The notes below the pieces were generated by a model. It was not told the DNA's origin. It was given only the letters and a program-made list of their open reading frames with translations, and did no database searches. The translations under genes and the position numbers were made by a program. Below, piece by piece: positions 9,628 through 18,987 of a stretch of DNA of 64,000 nt. Within the stretch, counting starts at the first letter, position 1. Each line of letters opens with the position of its first letter. Origin of the DNA: Bufo bufo (taxonomy: Eukaryota; Chordata; Amphibia; Anura; Bufonidae); the NCBI RefSeq assembly GCF_905171765.1, contig NC_053392.1, forward strand, positions 373,091,963-373,155,962. The letters run 5' to 3'.

Positions 9628-12600
9628 ATGAGGAAAACATCTAATAAGGGACGCGGACGTGGACATGGTCGTGGTGGTGTTAGTGGACCCTCTGGTGCTG
9701 GGAGAAGACGTGGCCGTTCTGCCACAGCCACACGTCCTAGTGAACAAACTACCTCAGGTCCCAGTAGCCAGCAGAATTTACAGCGATATTTGGTGGGGCC
9801 CAATGCCGTTCTAAGGATGGTAAGGCCTGAGCAGGTACAGGCATTAGTCAATTGGGTGGCCGACAGTGGATCCAGCACGTTCACATTAACTCCCACCCAG
9901 TCTTCTGCAGAAAGCGCACAGATGGCGCATGAAAACCAAGCCCATCGGTCTGTCACATCACCCCCATGCATATCAGGGAAACTGTCTGAGCCTCAAGTTA
10001 TGCAGCAGTCTCTTATGCTGTTTGAAGACTCTGCTGCCAGGGTTTCCCAAGGGCATCCACCTAGCCCTTCCCCAGGGGTGGAAGAGATAGAATGCACTAA
10101 CGCACAACCACTTATTTTTCCTGATGATGAGGACATGGGAATACCACCTCAGCACGTCTATGATGATGACGAAACACAGGTGCCAACTGCTGCGTCTTTC
10201 TGCAGTGTGCAGACTGAACAGGAGGTCAGGGATCAAGACTGGGTGGAAGACGATGCAGGGGACGATGAGGTCCTAGACCCCACATGGAATGAAGGTCGTG
10301 CCACTGACTTTCACAGTTCGGAGGAAGAGGCAGTGGTGAGACCGAGCCAACAGCGTAGCAAAAGAGGGAGCAGTGGGCAAAATCAGAACACCCGCCGCCA
10401 AGAGACTCCGCCTGCTACTGACCGCCGCCATCTGGGACCGAGCACCCCAAAGGCAGCTTCAAGGAGTTCCCTGGCATGGCACTTCTTCAAACAATGTGCT
10501 GACGACAAGACCCGAGGGGTTTGCACGCTGTGCCATCAGAGCCTGAAGCGAGGCATTAACGTTCTGAACCTTAGCACAACCTGCATGACCAGGCACCTGC
10601 ATGCAAAGCATGAACTGCAGTGGAGTAAACACCTTAAAAACAAGGAAGTCACTCAGGCTCCCCCTGCTACCTCTTCTGCTGCTGCTGCCTCGGCCTCTTC
10701 TGCTGCTGCTGCCGCCGCCTCGGCCTCTTCCGCCGCCTCTGGAGGAACGTTGGCACCTGCCGCCCAGCAAACATGGGATGTACCACCAACACCACCACCT
10801 GCGTCACCAAGCATCTCAACCATGTCACACGGCAGCGTTCAGCTCTCCATCTCACAAACATTTGAGAGAAAGCATAAATTCTCACCTAGCCACCCTTGAT
10901 CCCTGGCCCTAAATGTCAACATTTCTAAACTACTGGCCTATGAAATGCTGTCATTTAGGCTGGTGGACACAGACAGCTTCAAACAGCTCATGTCACTTGC
11001 TGTCCCACAGTATGTTGTTCCCAGCCGCCACTACTTCTCCAAGAGAGCCGTGCCTTCCCTGCACAAACAAGTGTCCGATAAAATCAAGTGTGCACTGCGC
11101 AACGCCATCTGTGGCAAGGTCCACCTAACCACAGATACGTGGACCAGTAAGCACGGCCAGGGACGCTATATCTTCCTAACTGCACACTGGGTAAATCTAG
11201 TGGCGGCTGGGCCCCAGGCGGAGAGCTATTTGGCGCACGTCCTTCCGCCGCCAAGGATCGCAGGGCAACATTCTTTGCCTCCTGTCTCCTCCTCCTCCTA
11301 CTCAGCTTCCTCCTCCTCTTCTTCCACCTGCTCATCCAGTCAGCCACACACCTTCACCACCAACTTCAGCACAGCACGGGGTAAACGTCAGCAGGCCATT
11401 CTGAAACTCATATGTTTGGGGGACAGGCCCCACACCGCACAGGAGTTGTGGCGGGGTATAGAACAACAGACCGATGAGTGGTTGCTGCCGGTGAGCCTCA
11501 AGCCCGGCCTGGTGGTGTGCGATAATGGGCGAAATCTCGTTGCAGCTCTGGGACTAGCCGGTTTGACGCACATCCCTTGCCTGGCGCATGTGCTGAATTT
11601 GGTGGTGCAGAAGTTCATTCGCAACTACCCCGACATGTCAGAGCTGCTGCATAAAGTGCGGGCCGTCTGTTCGCGCTTCCGGCGTTCACACCCTGCCGCT
11701 GCTCGCCTGTCTGCGCTACAGCGTAACTTCGGCCTTCCCGCTCACCGCCTCATATGCGACGTGCCCACCAGGTGGAACTCCACCTTGCATATGCTGGACA
11801 GACTGTGCGAGCAGCAGCAGACCATAGTGGAGTTTCAGCTGCAGCACGCACGGGTCAGTCGCACTGCGGATCAGACCCACTTCACCACCAATGACTGGGC
11901 CTCCATGCGAGACCTGTGTGCCCTGTTGCGCTGTTTGGAGTACTCCACCAACATGGCCAGTGGCGATGACGCCGTTATCAGCGTTACAATACCACTTCTA
12001 TGTCTCCTTGAGAAAACACTTAGGGCGATGATGGAAGAGGAGGTGGCCCAGGAGGAAGAGGGGTCATTTTTAGCACTTTCAGGCCAGTCTCTTCGAAGTG
12101 ACTCAGAGGGAGGTTTTTTGCAACACCAGAGGCCAGGTACAAATGTGGCCAGACAGGGCCCACTACTGGAGGACGAGGAGGACGAGGATGAGGAGGAGGT
12201 GGAGGAGGATGAGGATGAAGCATGTTCACAGCGGGGTGGCACCCAAAGCAGCTCGGGCCCATCACTGGTGCGTGGCTGGGGGGAAACACAGGACGATGAC
12301 GATACGCCTCCCACAGAGGACAGCTTGTCCTTACCTCTGGGCAGCCTGGCACACATGAGCGACTACATGCTGCAGTGCCTGCGGAACGACAGCAGAGTTG
12401 CCCACATTTTAACGTGTGCGGACTACTGGGTTGCCACCCTGCTGGATCCCCGGTACAAAGACAATGTGCCCACCTTACTTCCTACACTGGAGCGTGATAG
12501 GAAGATGGGCGAGTACAAGCGCACGTTGGTAGACGCGCTACTGAGAGCATTCCCAAATGTCACAGGGGAACCAGTGGAAGCCCAAGGCGAAGGCAGAGGA

Positions 12601-13047
12601 GGAGCAAGAGGTCGCCAACGCAGCTGTGTCACGCCCAGCTCCTCTGAGGGCAGGGTTAGCATGGCAGAGATGTGGAAAAGTTTTGTCAACACGCCAAAGC
12701 TAAGTGCACCACCACCTGATACGGAACGTGTTAGCAGGAGGCAACATTTCACTAACATGGTGGAACAGTACCAGTGCACACCCCTCCACGTACTGACTGA
12801 TGGTTCGGCCCCATTCAACTTCTGGGTCTCCAAATTGTCCACGTGGCCAGAGCTAGCCTTTTATGCCTTGGAGGTGCTGGCCTGCCCGGCGGCCAGCGTT
12901 TTGTCTGAACGTGTATTCAGCACGGCAGGGGGCGTCATTACAGACAAACGCAGCCGCCTGTCTACAGCCAATGTGGACAAGCTGACGTTCATAAAAATGA
13001 ACCAGGCATGGATCCCACAGGACCTGTCCATCCCTTGTGCAGATTAG
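9628..13047 (+). pseudogene. hAT transposase with BED zinc finger, one nonsense codon
   Basis: hAT transposases excise and reinsert the element with 8-bp duplications. The first open segment (9628-10899, 423 aa) has an RG-rich N-terminus, acidic stretches, and a BED-type finger at about residues 280-328 (CTLC, then RHLHAKH), followed by Ala/Ser-rich low complexity. TGA at 10897-10899 interrupts; the same frame then runs on to 13047. The second segment, with its first Met at 10945, holds the RNase H-like core (LTTDTWTS, VVCDNGRNLV, HIPCLAHVLNL, PTRWNSTL), an acidic EDE-rich insert near 12170-12220, and the C-terminal dimerisation region (FYALEVLACPAASVLSERVF). The TGA could be decay of a CGA codon at a CpG site. 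An intron is possible but I see no need for one. Total length is about 1139 codons. Confidence 0.92.
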
Positions 13048-13159
13048 ATATTAACGACCTCCCCTTAACAATATATTATTCTACTCCAGGGCACTTCCTC
13101 ATTCAATACTATTTTTAATTTCATTTTACCATTATATTGCGGGGCAACCCAAAGTTGAA

Positions 13160-14690
13160 TGAACCTCTCCTCTGTCTGGGTGCCGGGGCCTAAATGTGTG
13201 ACAGTGGCCTGTTCCAGTGGTGGGTGACGTGAAGCCTGATTCTCTGCTATGACATGAAGACAGATTCTGCGCTGACATAAGGCCAGATTCTCTGTTACGG
13301 GACCGCTCTCCTCTGCCTGGGTGCCTGGGCCTAAATGTGTGACAGTGGCCTGTTCCAGTGGTGGCTGACGTGAAGCCTGATTCTCTGCTATGACATGAAG
13401 ACAGATTCTGCGCTGACATAAGGCCAGATTCTCTGTTACGGGACCGCTCTCCTCTGTCTGGGTGCCGGGGCCTAAATGTGTGACAGTGGCCTGTTCCAGT
13501 GGTGGGTGACGTGAAGCCTGATTCTCTGCTATGACATGAATACAGATTCTGCGCTGACATAAGGCCAGATTCTCTGTTACGGGACCTCTCTCCTCTGTCT
13601 GGGTGCCTGGGCCTAAATGTGTGACAGTGGCCTGTTCCAGTGGTGGGTGACGTGAAGCCTGATTCTCTGCTATGACATGAAGACAGATTCTGCGCTGACA
13701 TAAGGCCAGATTCTCTGTTACGGGACCGCTCTCCTCTGCCTGGGTGCCTGGGCCTAAATGTGTGACAGTGGCCTGTTCCAGTGGTGGGTGACGTGAAGCC
13801 TGATTCTCTGCTGTGACATGAATACAGATTCTGCGCTGACATAAGGCCAGATTCTCTGTTACGGGACCGCTCTCCTCTGTCTGGGTGCCGGGGCCTAAAT
13901 GTGTGACAGTGGCCTGTTCCAGTGGTGGGTGACGTGAAGCCTGATTCTCTGCTATGACATGAATACAGATTCTGCGCTCACATAAGGCCAGATTCTCTGT
14001 TACGGGACCTCTCTCCTCTGCCTGGGTTCCTGGGCCTAAATGTGTGACAGTGGCCTGTTCCAGTGGTGGGTGACGTGAAGCCTGATTCTCTGCTATGACA
14101 TGAATACAGATTCTGCGCTGACATAAGGCCAGATTCTCTGTTACGGGACCGCTCTCCTCTGTCTGGGTGCCGGGGCCTAAATGTGTGACAGTGGCCTGTT
14201 CCAGTGGTGGGTGACGTGATGCCTGATTCTCTGCTATGACATGAAGACAGATTCTGCGCTGACATAAGGCCAGATTCTCTGTTACGGGACCGCTCTCCTC
14301 TGCCTGGGCCTAAATGTGTGACAGTGGCCTGTTCCAGTGGTGGCTGACGTGAAGCCTGATTCTCTGCTATGACATGAAGACAGATTCTGCGCTGACATAA
14401 GGCCAGATTCTCTGTTATGGGACCTCTCTCCTCTGCCTGGGTGCCTGGGCCTAAATGTGTGACAGTGGCCTGTTCCAGTGGTGGGTGACGTGAAGCCTGA
14501 TTCTCTGCTATGACATGAAGACAGATTCTGCGCTGACATAAGGCCAGATTCTCTGTTACGGGACCGCTCTCCTCTTTCTGGGTGCCGGGGCCTAAATGTG
14601 TGACAGTGGCCTGTTCCAGTGGTGGGTGACGTGAAGCCTGATTCTCTGCTATGACATGAAGACTGATTCTGCGCTGACATGAAGCCAGAT
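13160..14690. repeat. Tandem array, 141-bp unit, about 11 copies
   Basis: The marker CCTAAATGTGTGACAGTGG recurs at 141-bp spacing from about 13190 to 14592, with one unit shortened by 9 bp near 14300. The variants GTCTGGGTGCCGGGG and GCCTGGGTGCCTGGG roughly alternate, hinting at a 282-bp dimer. Because 141 is a multiple of three, the minus strand shows long frames (236 and 250 codons) made of a 47-residue repeat. I treat these as repeat artefacts. The array sits in the 3' UTR of the hAT transposase. Confidence 0.95.
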
Positions 14691-14812
14691 TCTCTGCTAT
14701 GGCATGAAGAGACTGATTCTCTGCTGACATGAAGCCAGATTCTTTGCTATGGCATGAAGAGACTGATTTTCTGCTGACGTGAAGCCAGATTCTCTGCTAT
14801 GGGACCTCTGTC
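14691..14812. repeat. Degenerate ~50-bp repeats at the end of the 141-bp array
   Basis: About three imperfect copies of a module containing GACATGAAGCCAGATTCTCTG and GGCATGAAGAGACTGATT. They look derived from the CTGCTATGACATGAAG part of the 141-bp unit. Confidence 0.75.
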
Positions 14813-15104
14813 CAATTGATATTGGTTCATTTTTATTTTTTTAATTTTAATTTTAATTCATTTCCCTATCCACATTTGTTTGCAGGGGATTTAACTACAT
14901 GTTGCTGCCTTTTGCAGCCCTCTAGCTCTTTCCTGGGCTGTTTTACAGCCTTTTTAGTGCCCAAAAGTTCGGGTCCCCATTGACTTCAATGGGGTTTGGA
15001 TTCGGGACGAAGTTCGGTTCGGGTTCGGATCCCGAACCCGAACATTTACGGGAAGTTCGGCCGAACTTCTCGAACCCGAACATCCAGGTGTTCGGTCAAC
15101 TCTA
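14813..15104 (+). promoter_or_regulatory. hAT right subterminal region
   Basis: AT-rich sequence, then a dense run of GTTCGG and CCGAAC motifs at 14967-15095, mirroring the left end, and the terminal ...GGTCAACTCTA. Such clustered hexamers are what hAT transposases typically bind near the ends. The binding role is inferred. Confidence 0.6.
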
Positions 15105-15205
15105 GGGCCAACATTTCTAAAGAATGCTATCAGCACCTTGTGGAATCAATGCCACGTAGAATTAAGGCAGTTCTGAAGGCAAAAGGGGGTCCAACACCGT
15201 ATTAG
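15105..15205 (+). pseudogene. Tc1 transposase, last 30 codons, after the hAT
   Basis: After the second copy of the GGGCCAAC duplication (15105-15112), the transposase frame resumes at 15113 with ISKECYQHL and ends KGGPTPY followed by TAG at 15203-15205. It aligns directly with the C-terminus of copy 1 (2341-2431). Together with 4506-5453 it accounts for a 346-codon gene with no other visible damage. Confidence 0.92.
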
Positions 15206-15239
15206 TATGGTGTTCCTAATAATTCTTTAGGTGAGTGTA

Positions 15240-16065
15240 TTTTTAGAGAGGAATATGTCTTTCTTCCCACTTATCAGGCTCATTTTCTCCCATCCAAATC
15301 TAACAGTACCCATCTTGAAAAACAAGACGACAGTCTGCTCGCTAAAGGATCTAAATTACTTTCTGCCCATAGACATCTATGAAGAGTAGAGGGAGGAGCA
15401 ATTAGCTGGCACCCATCTCAAGCTAACAAAACAGGAAATATTACTTTGAGAGGGACCTGATAAGTAGAGAAAGAGGCATTTTTATCTGATAAAGATATAT
15501 TGATTACAAAGTTTCTTATATGGTCTGTACTATTGATCTATGCAAAGTTGCGTGAAACATAGCAACCATTTAAGTACATCCCACATGCAGATATGACTGT
15601 GCTTGTTTGACCATTTTGTTTTGAGTTCAAAACCAGCATGACTGTACTATTTTTGACTAAGGTTATAGGACTTGTGGAGAATAGGCAGATATACACTTTT
15701 CTTAGGGTAGGAGGAAAAGACTTACATGAACTGGTAAGAACCCGAAAGAAAACTGGTGACTGTATACTGTATGTTTATGTTAAAGATCCCTAAAGCTCTG
15801 TTCACACTATTGTCAGTATTACAGAATCTATGGCAGATCTGATGATTGTGTAACAAATCATGATAGATCATCGCACATTCCATTGACTTGGCTTCATTAA
15901 GTATAAAAATATTTTACTGGAAAAAAGTGTAGTCATCAAACAGTAATATAAGTTATGTCATCATCATCAGCTGCTTCTTCTCCTGCTCCGACTTCTCCTC
16001 CTCCTTGCCCTCTGCTCCATTATCAGGCATTCAAAACGGAATTTGTGAACATGAGAAAACTATTC
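15240..16065. other. No gene or recognised element
   Basis: Unique-looking AT-rich sequence. The Ser/Pro-rich frame starting at 15955 runs into the hAT MITE at 16074 and has no domain; I do not call it a gene. Confidence 0.55.
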
Positions 16066-16073
16066 TTGACCAG

Positions 16074-16938
16074 TAGTGATGGACGAATATCAGCTGGGAT
16101 GATTCGCAAACGCAATCAAATGTTCACAAACCGCAAGTTCACGGCAGGCCCCATTCACTTTAATGGCAGGCAAACCTGAAAAACCTTCAGGTCATATTTG
16201 CAGCCACCAAATACTTACAAGAAGTGCGCAACATGGACAATGACATACCAGAGGGGGAACTATGGCGTTTGTCCCTCTGTATAGCTGCAGTATCTCAGCA
16301 GAACCGCACACAAATGCTGCACTATACAAATGCACTATATAGAAATTATATTATAGGTATATCACACCCCTGCCTCAATCAGATTTTGTTGGGGGGCAAC
16401 TTTTATAGCACACCAGTTGCAATTAGTTTTTCCAATAGCGTTTGTCCCTCTGTATAGCTGCAGTATCGCAGCAGAACCGCACACAACTGCTGTACAATAC
16501 AAATGCACTATAATATACTTTCTATGTTAGAAAGTATATTATACAAGTATATCACACCCCTCAGTATGTCACACCTATCGGATAGCACACCTATACCAGT
16601 CCTTAAAAGGACTTTTGTGGCCCTATTAGCTAGCGTTTGGTGTCTCTAACAGTCTTTCCCTGCTCCACACAGCAACCTCTCCCTACACTGGCAAAAGACT
16701 GAATGTAAAATGGCAGCCAGATTGAGTTTATTTATAGGGTAGGGGGGTGTCCATGTGCTAAAAACGTCTCAATTGGCTGTCCTGTCCCACCTGATGGATG
16801 TGTCATGGGTCAAAGTTCTGCACAATGCAAAGAATATGGCGCCGGCGGACATTGCCATATGTTCGCCTGTTCAGCGAACAGTGAACGAGCAAAGTTCGCC
16901 ACGAAACGACCGCTGGGCGAACCGCAAGGCCATCTCTA
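16074..16938. mobile_element. Non-autonomous hAT element, 865 bp
   Basis: It starts TAGTGATGGACGAATATC and ends ...GGCCATCTCTA, inverted TAGAGATGGCC. It is flanked by an exact 8-bp duplication TTGACCAG (16066-16073 and 16939-16946). Subterminal GTTCGC/GCGAAC motifs lie near 16860-16925. An internal direct duplication (GCTGCAGTATC-CAGCAGAACCGCACACAA at about 16283 and 16456) is present. No transposase fragment is visible. It could be moved by a hAT with similar ends. Confidence 0.93.
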
Positions 16939-17414
16939 TTGACCAGCAATTAGATTATGTTGAGGCCAAACTCCTACCTGGCCAAGTTGATGGTAGTGCA
17001 GTTGCTGCTGTACCAATTAATTTTGGTGCAGTTCCATGCATTTTCCAAAATTAATTTCAGCAGGCATTGCTAGCTCTGTCCAGCTTTCCGTAAAACATGT
17101 TTCGTCATCATGAAAATGTGCCACAGTTACGGATCTTCAACAAAATTTTATTCTTCTCCATGCCATCGGTTGGACTTTTTGCAAAGCAGGTACCCTGTCT
17201 GTAAAAATTATCTAGTTATCCACAAAATTATAGTTTTGAAACCATTAGTTTTAAAATGGTTTTCTGAGATTTAAATACTGATGACGTTTACTCTGGATAG
17301 GTGATCAGTATCTGATCGGTGAGGGTCCGACACCTGAGTCTCCACTGATCAGTTGTTTGAGAGGGGACCGGTGTTCACCGAGGCCTTCTCCCTGCTTACC
17401 AAACACAACACTGT

Positions 17415-18048
17415 TGTCACGAGGGTGTCAAGAACCACGCCTGACTCCGTTATACCCGGGGTCAGGAAGTCGCAGCGGTTGGCTGCGCGCTCTATGTAAG
17501 ATAGGGCTGTTTCCTTATGGTAGCTTTCTGGGTTTGCTTTGCAAACCCTTTTGGCTCACTTAGGGATCCGTAGCTCCTTCTCCTCAGCTGTTCCTTGTCC
17601 AGCACTCCCAACCTCCTTATATTCCCCTCTCACACTTCTCTGGTTGCCAGATATAGAGCTTCCTGCCTGGACATCTATTCTGACCCTCTGGAGCTGTGTT
17701 GCTGCGTTCTCTGGTTGTTGGTCCAGAACGCTACCCTCCGGATCCCTGTTGGACCTTTGTGGTCTGCTGTGGTCGCCCACCTGGGTGTATGTGTTTGTCT
17801 GTATTGTCTGTCCTCTCCCTGGTGTTTCCCTCTTAGTGTCAGTGGTGCGGACTAGCGATCCCACCTAGGGCTCATTTTAGGGAAAGCCAGGGTTTAGGCA
17901 CGTGATCGCCGCACGGGTGAGGAACCCGTCTAGGGACGTCAGGGCAGTCAGGTGCCAGCCGCAAGGTGAGTCAGGGGTCACCACCTTACCCTCTCCTTTG
18001 GGCAGGGCTTTCCCTTTTCCCTCCCTGTGCGTGACGCCGGTCATTACA
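17415..18048 (+). repeat. Chromovirus 5' LTR (634 bp)
   Basis: TGTCACGAGG...GGTCATTACA. It contains a TTATATT box at 17617-17623 and, 29 bp on, GCCAGATATA (17646-17655), the inferred mRNA 5' end. Compared with the 3' LTR, it lacks a 15-bp segment (CGGCCCGTTCACTAT, near 22742-22757) and has a CT dinucleotide more, plus scattered substitutions. Confidence 0.95.
17617..17655 (+). promoter_or_regulatory. LTR TATA box and predicted self-primer
   Basis: TTATATT starts at 17617. GCCAGATATA starts at 17646, where transcription would be expected to begin. Its exact reverse complement, TATATCTGGC, lies 1 nt past the LTR end, at 18050-18059. This is the geometry of Tf1/sushi self-priming, where the mRNA 5' end folds back as the minus-strand primer. 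Confidence 0.65.
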
Positions 18049-18049
18049 T

Positions 18050-18059
18050 TATATCTGGC
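18050..18059 (+). other. Primer-binding site, self-priming type
   Basis: TATATCTGGC just inside the 5' LTR is complementary over 10 of 10 bases to the predicted mRNA start in the LTR. This makes self-priming likelier than tRNA priming, although TGG within it could also be read as a tRNA-type start. Confidence 0.65.
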
Positions 18060-18126
18060 CCTTATTTTGTGTAGGTAAAAAATAAATAAAAAAATAAATA
18101 AATGTTTTACCTACTTAGAATCCAGT

Positions 18127-18987
18127 ATGGATCAAATTGCTGCTCTGTCCAAACAATTTCATGGCCTGTCTTTGGAGGTGGCAGGATTGAAGGCGTCGGT
18201 CCTTCAGCAACAGCAGCAATTACAACAGACCGCAAGCCCAGCGGTTGCTACTGGTAACCAGGTTGTTGCGGAACTCAAGGTCCCTCTCCCTGACAGATTT
18301 TCTGGGGGAAGGGACAAGTTTTTGACATTCCGTGAGGCCTGTAAATTATACTTTAAACTGCGCCCTTACTCCTCTGGTAATGAAGAACAGTGGGTGGGGG
18401 TTGTTATTTCCCTGCTGCAGGGGGACCCGCAGTCCTGGGCGTTCTCTTTACCTCCTGATTCCCAGGCTCTTCGGTCAGTGGATGAGTTTTTCGGGGCCTT
18501 GGGTCTCATATATGACTACCCTGACCGAGTCGCACTGGCGGAATCAAGATTACGGAGACTCCTACAAGGAGAGCGGCCGGTAGAGGAGTATTGCTCTGAC
18601 TTCCGTAGGTGGGCTACGGATACCCAATGGAACGACCCGGCTCTCAGGAGTCAGTTCTGCTCTGGGTTATCCGAAAGGGTTAAGGATGCGCTTGCATTAT
18701 ATGAGACCCCCTTTTCCCTTGATGCGGTTATGTCCCTTTCTATCCGAATAGATAGACGCCTTAGGGACAGGTTGAAAAAACCGGAGCCATTGGTAACCCC
18801 TCCCAAGCAGCAGTTAGTCTGTACGGACTTAGACGACCCTATGCAGCTAGGAGGAACTACTCGTCAGGTCCGTCCTCCTGAGGCTCGCTGTAGGCGTGGG
18901 GTTTGTTTTTTTTGTGGGGAGAGGGGTCATTTCATTAATGTCTGTCCTTCTTTCCTCAGAAACAAAAGACCGTCGGAAAACTACTAA
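18127..18987 (+). CDS. gag: Chromovirus Gag
   Basis: A 286-codon frame starting [11 protein letters not shown], 78 bp past the LTR. It has a Gln-rich segment near residues 35-45, then a retrotransposon Gag capsid-like region ([32 protein letters not shown]), and a single CCHC zinc knuckle near the C-terminus ([14 protein letters not shown]). The frame ends shortly after the knuckle. By comparison with the single gag-pol frame of the element at 44934-49265, the join at about 18950-18960 appears to have lost one base, which puts pol in the -1 frame. A programmed frameshift is the alternative. Confidence 0.92.
   Translation: MDQIAALSKQFHGLSLEVAGLKASVLQQQQQLQQTASPAVATGNQVVAELKVPLPDRFSGGRDKFLTFREACKLYFKLRPYSSGNEEQWVGVVISLLQGDPQSWAFSLPPDSQALRSVDEFFGALGLIYDYPDRVALAESRLRRLLQGERPVEEYCSDFRRWATDTQWNDPALRSQFCSGLSERVKDALALYETPFSLDAVMSLSIRIDRRLRDRLKKPEPLVTPPKQQLVCTDLDDPMQLGGTTRQVRPPEARCRRGVCFFCGERGHFINVCPSFLRNKRPSENY

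Larger units (their letters stand above)
5454..15104 (+). mobile_element. hAT DNA transposon, 9.65 kb, with three internal tandem arrays
   Basis: The ends are TAGGGATGAGCGAACCCGAA on the left and, reading inward from the right, TAGAGTTGACCGAACACC. They share TAG-G-TGA-CGAAC, and an exact 8-bp duplication flanks them. In order it holds: a left subterminal and leader region (5454-5980), a 78-bp tandem array, a 295-bp tandem array, a BED-finger hAT transposase (9628-13047), a 141-bp tandem array, and a right subterminal region rich in GTTCGG. About 5.1 of 9.65 kb is tandem repeat, which is unusual for an autonomous-type hAT. One in-frame stop interrupts the transposase. Confidence 0.95.
4358..15237 (+). 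mobile_element. Tc1 element, CACTCACC family, copy 2, split by hAT
   Basis: The left TIR begins CACTCACCTAAAGAATT at 4358 after a TA target (4356-4357). The right TIR ends ...TTTAGGTGAGTG at 15237, again followed by TA. The Tc1 parts are 4358-5453 and 15113-15237; everything between is the hAT at 5454-15104 plus one copy of its target duplication. Without the hAT, the element would be about 1.2 kb, a normal Tc1 length. Confidence 0.95.

Noticed and set aside
13132..14730. Long minus-strand frames of 236 and 250 codons with a 47-residue repeat
   Set aside because: They arise only because the 141-bp tandem unit is a multiple of three and one minus frame lacks stops. There is no start context, and they lie in the 3' UTR of the hAT transposase.
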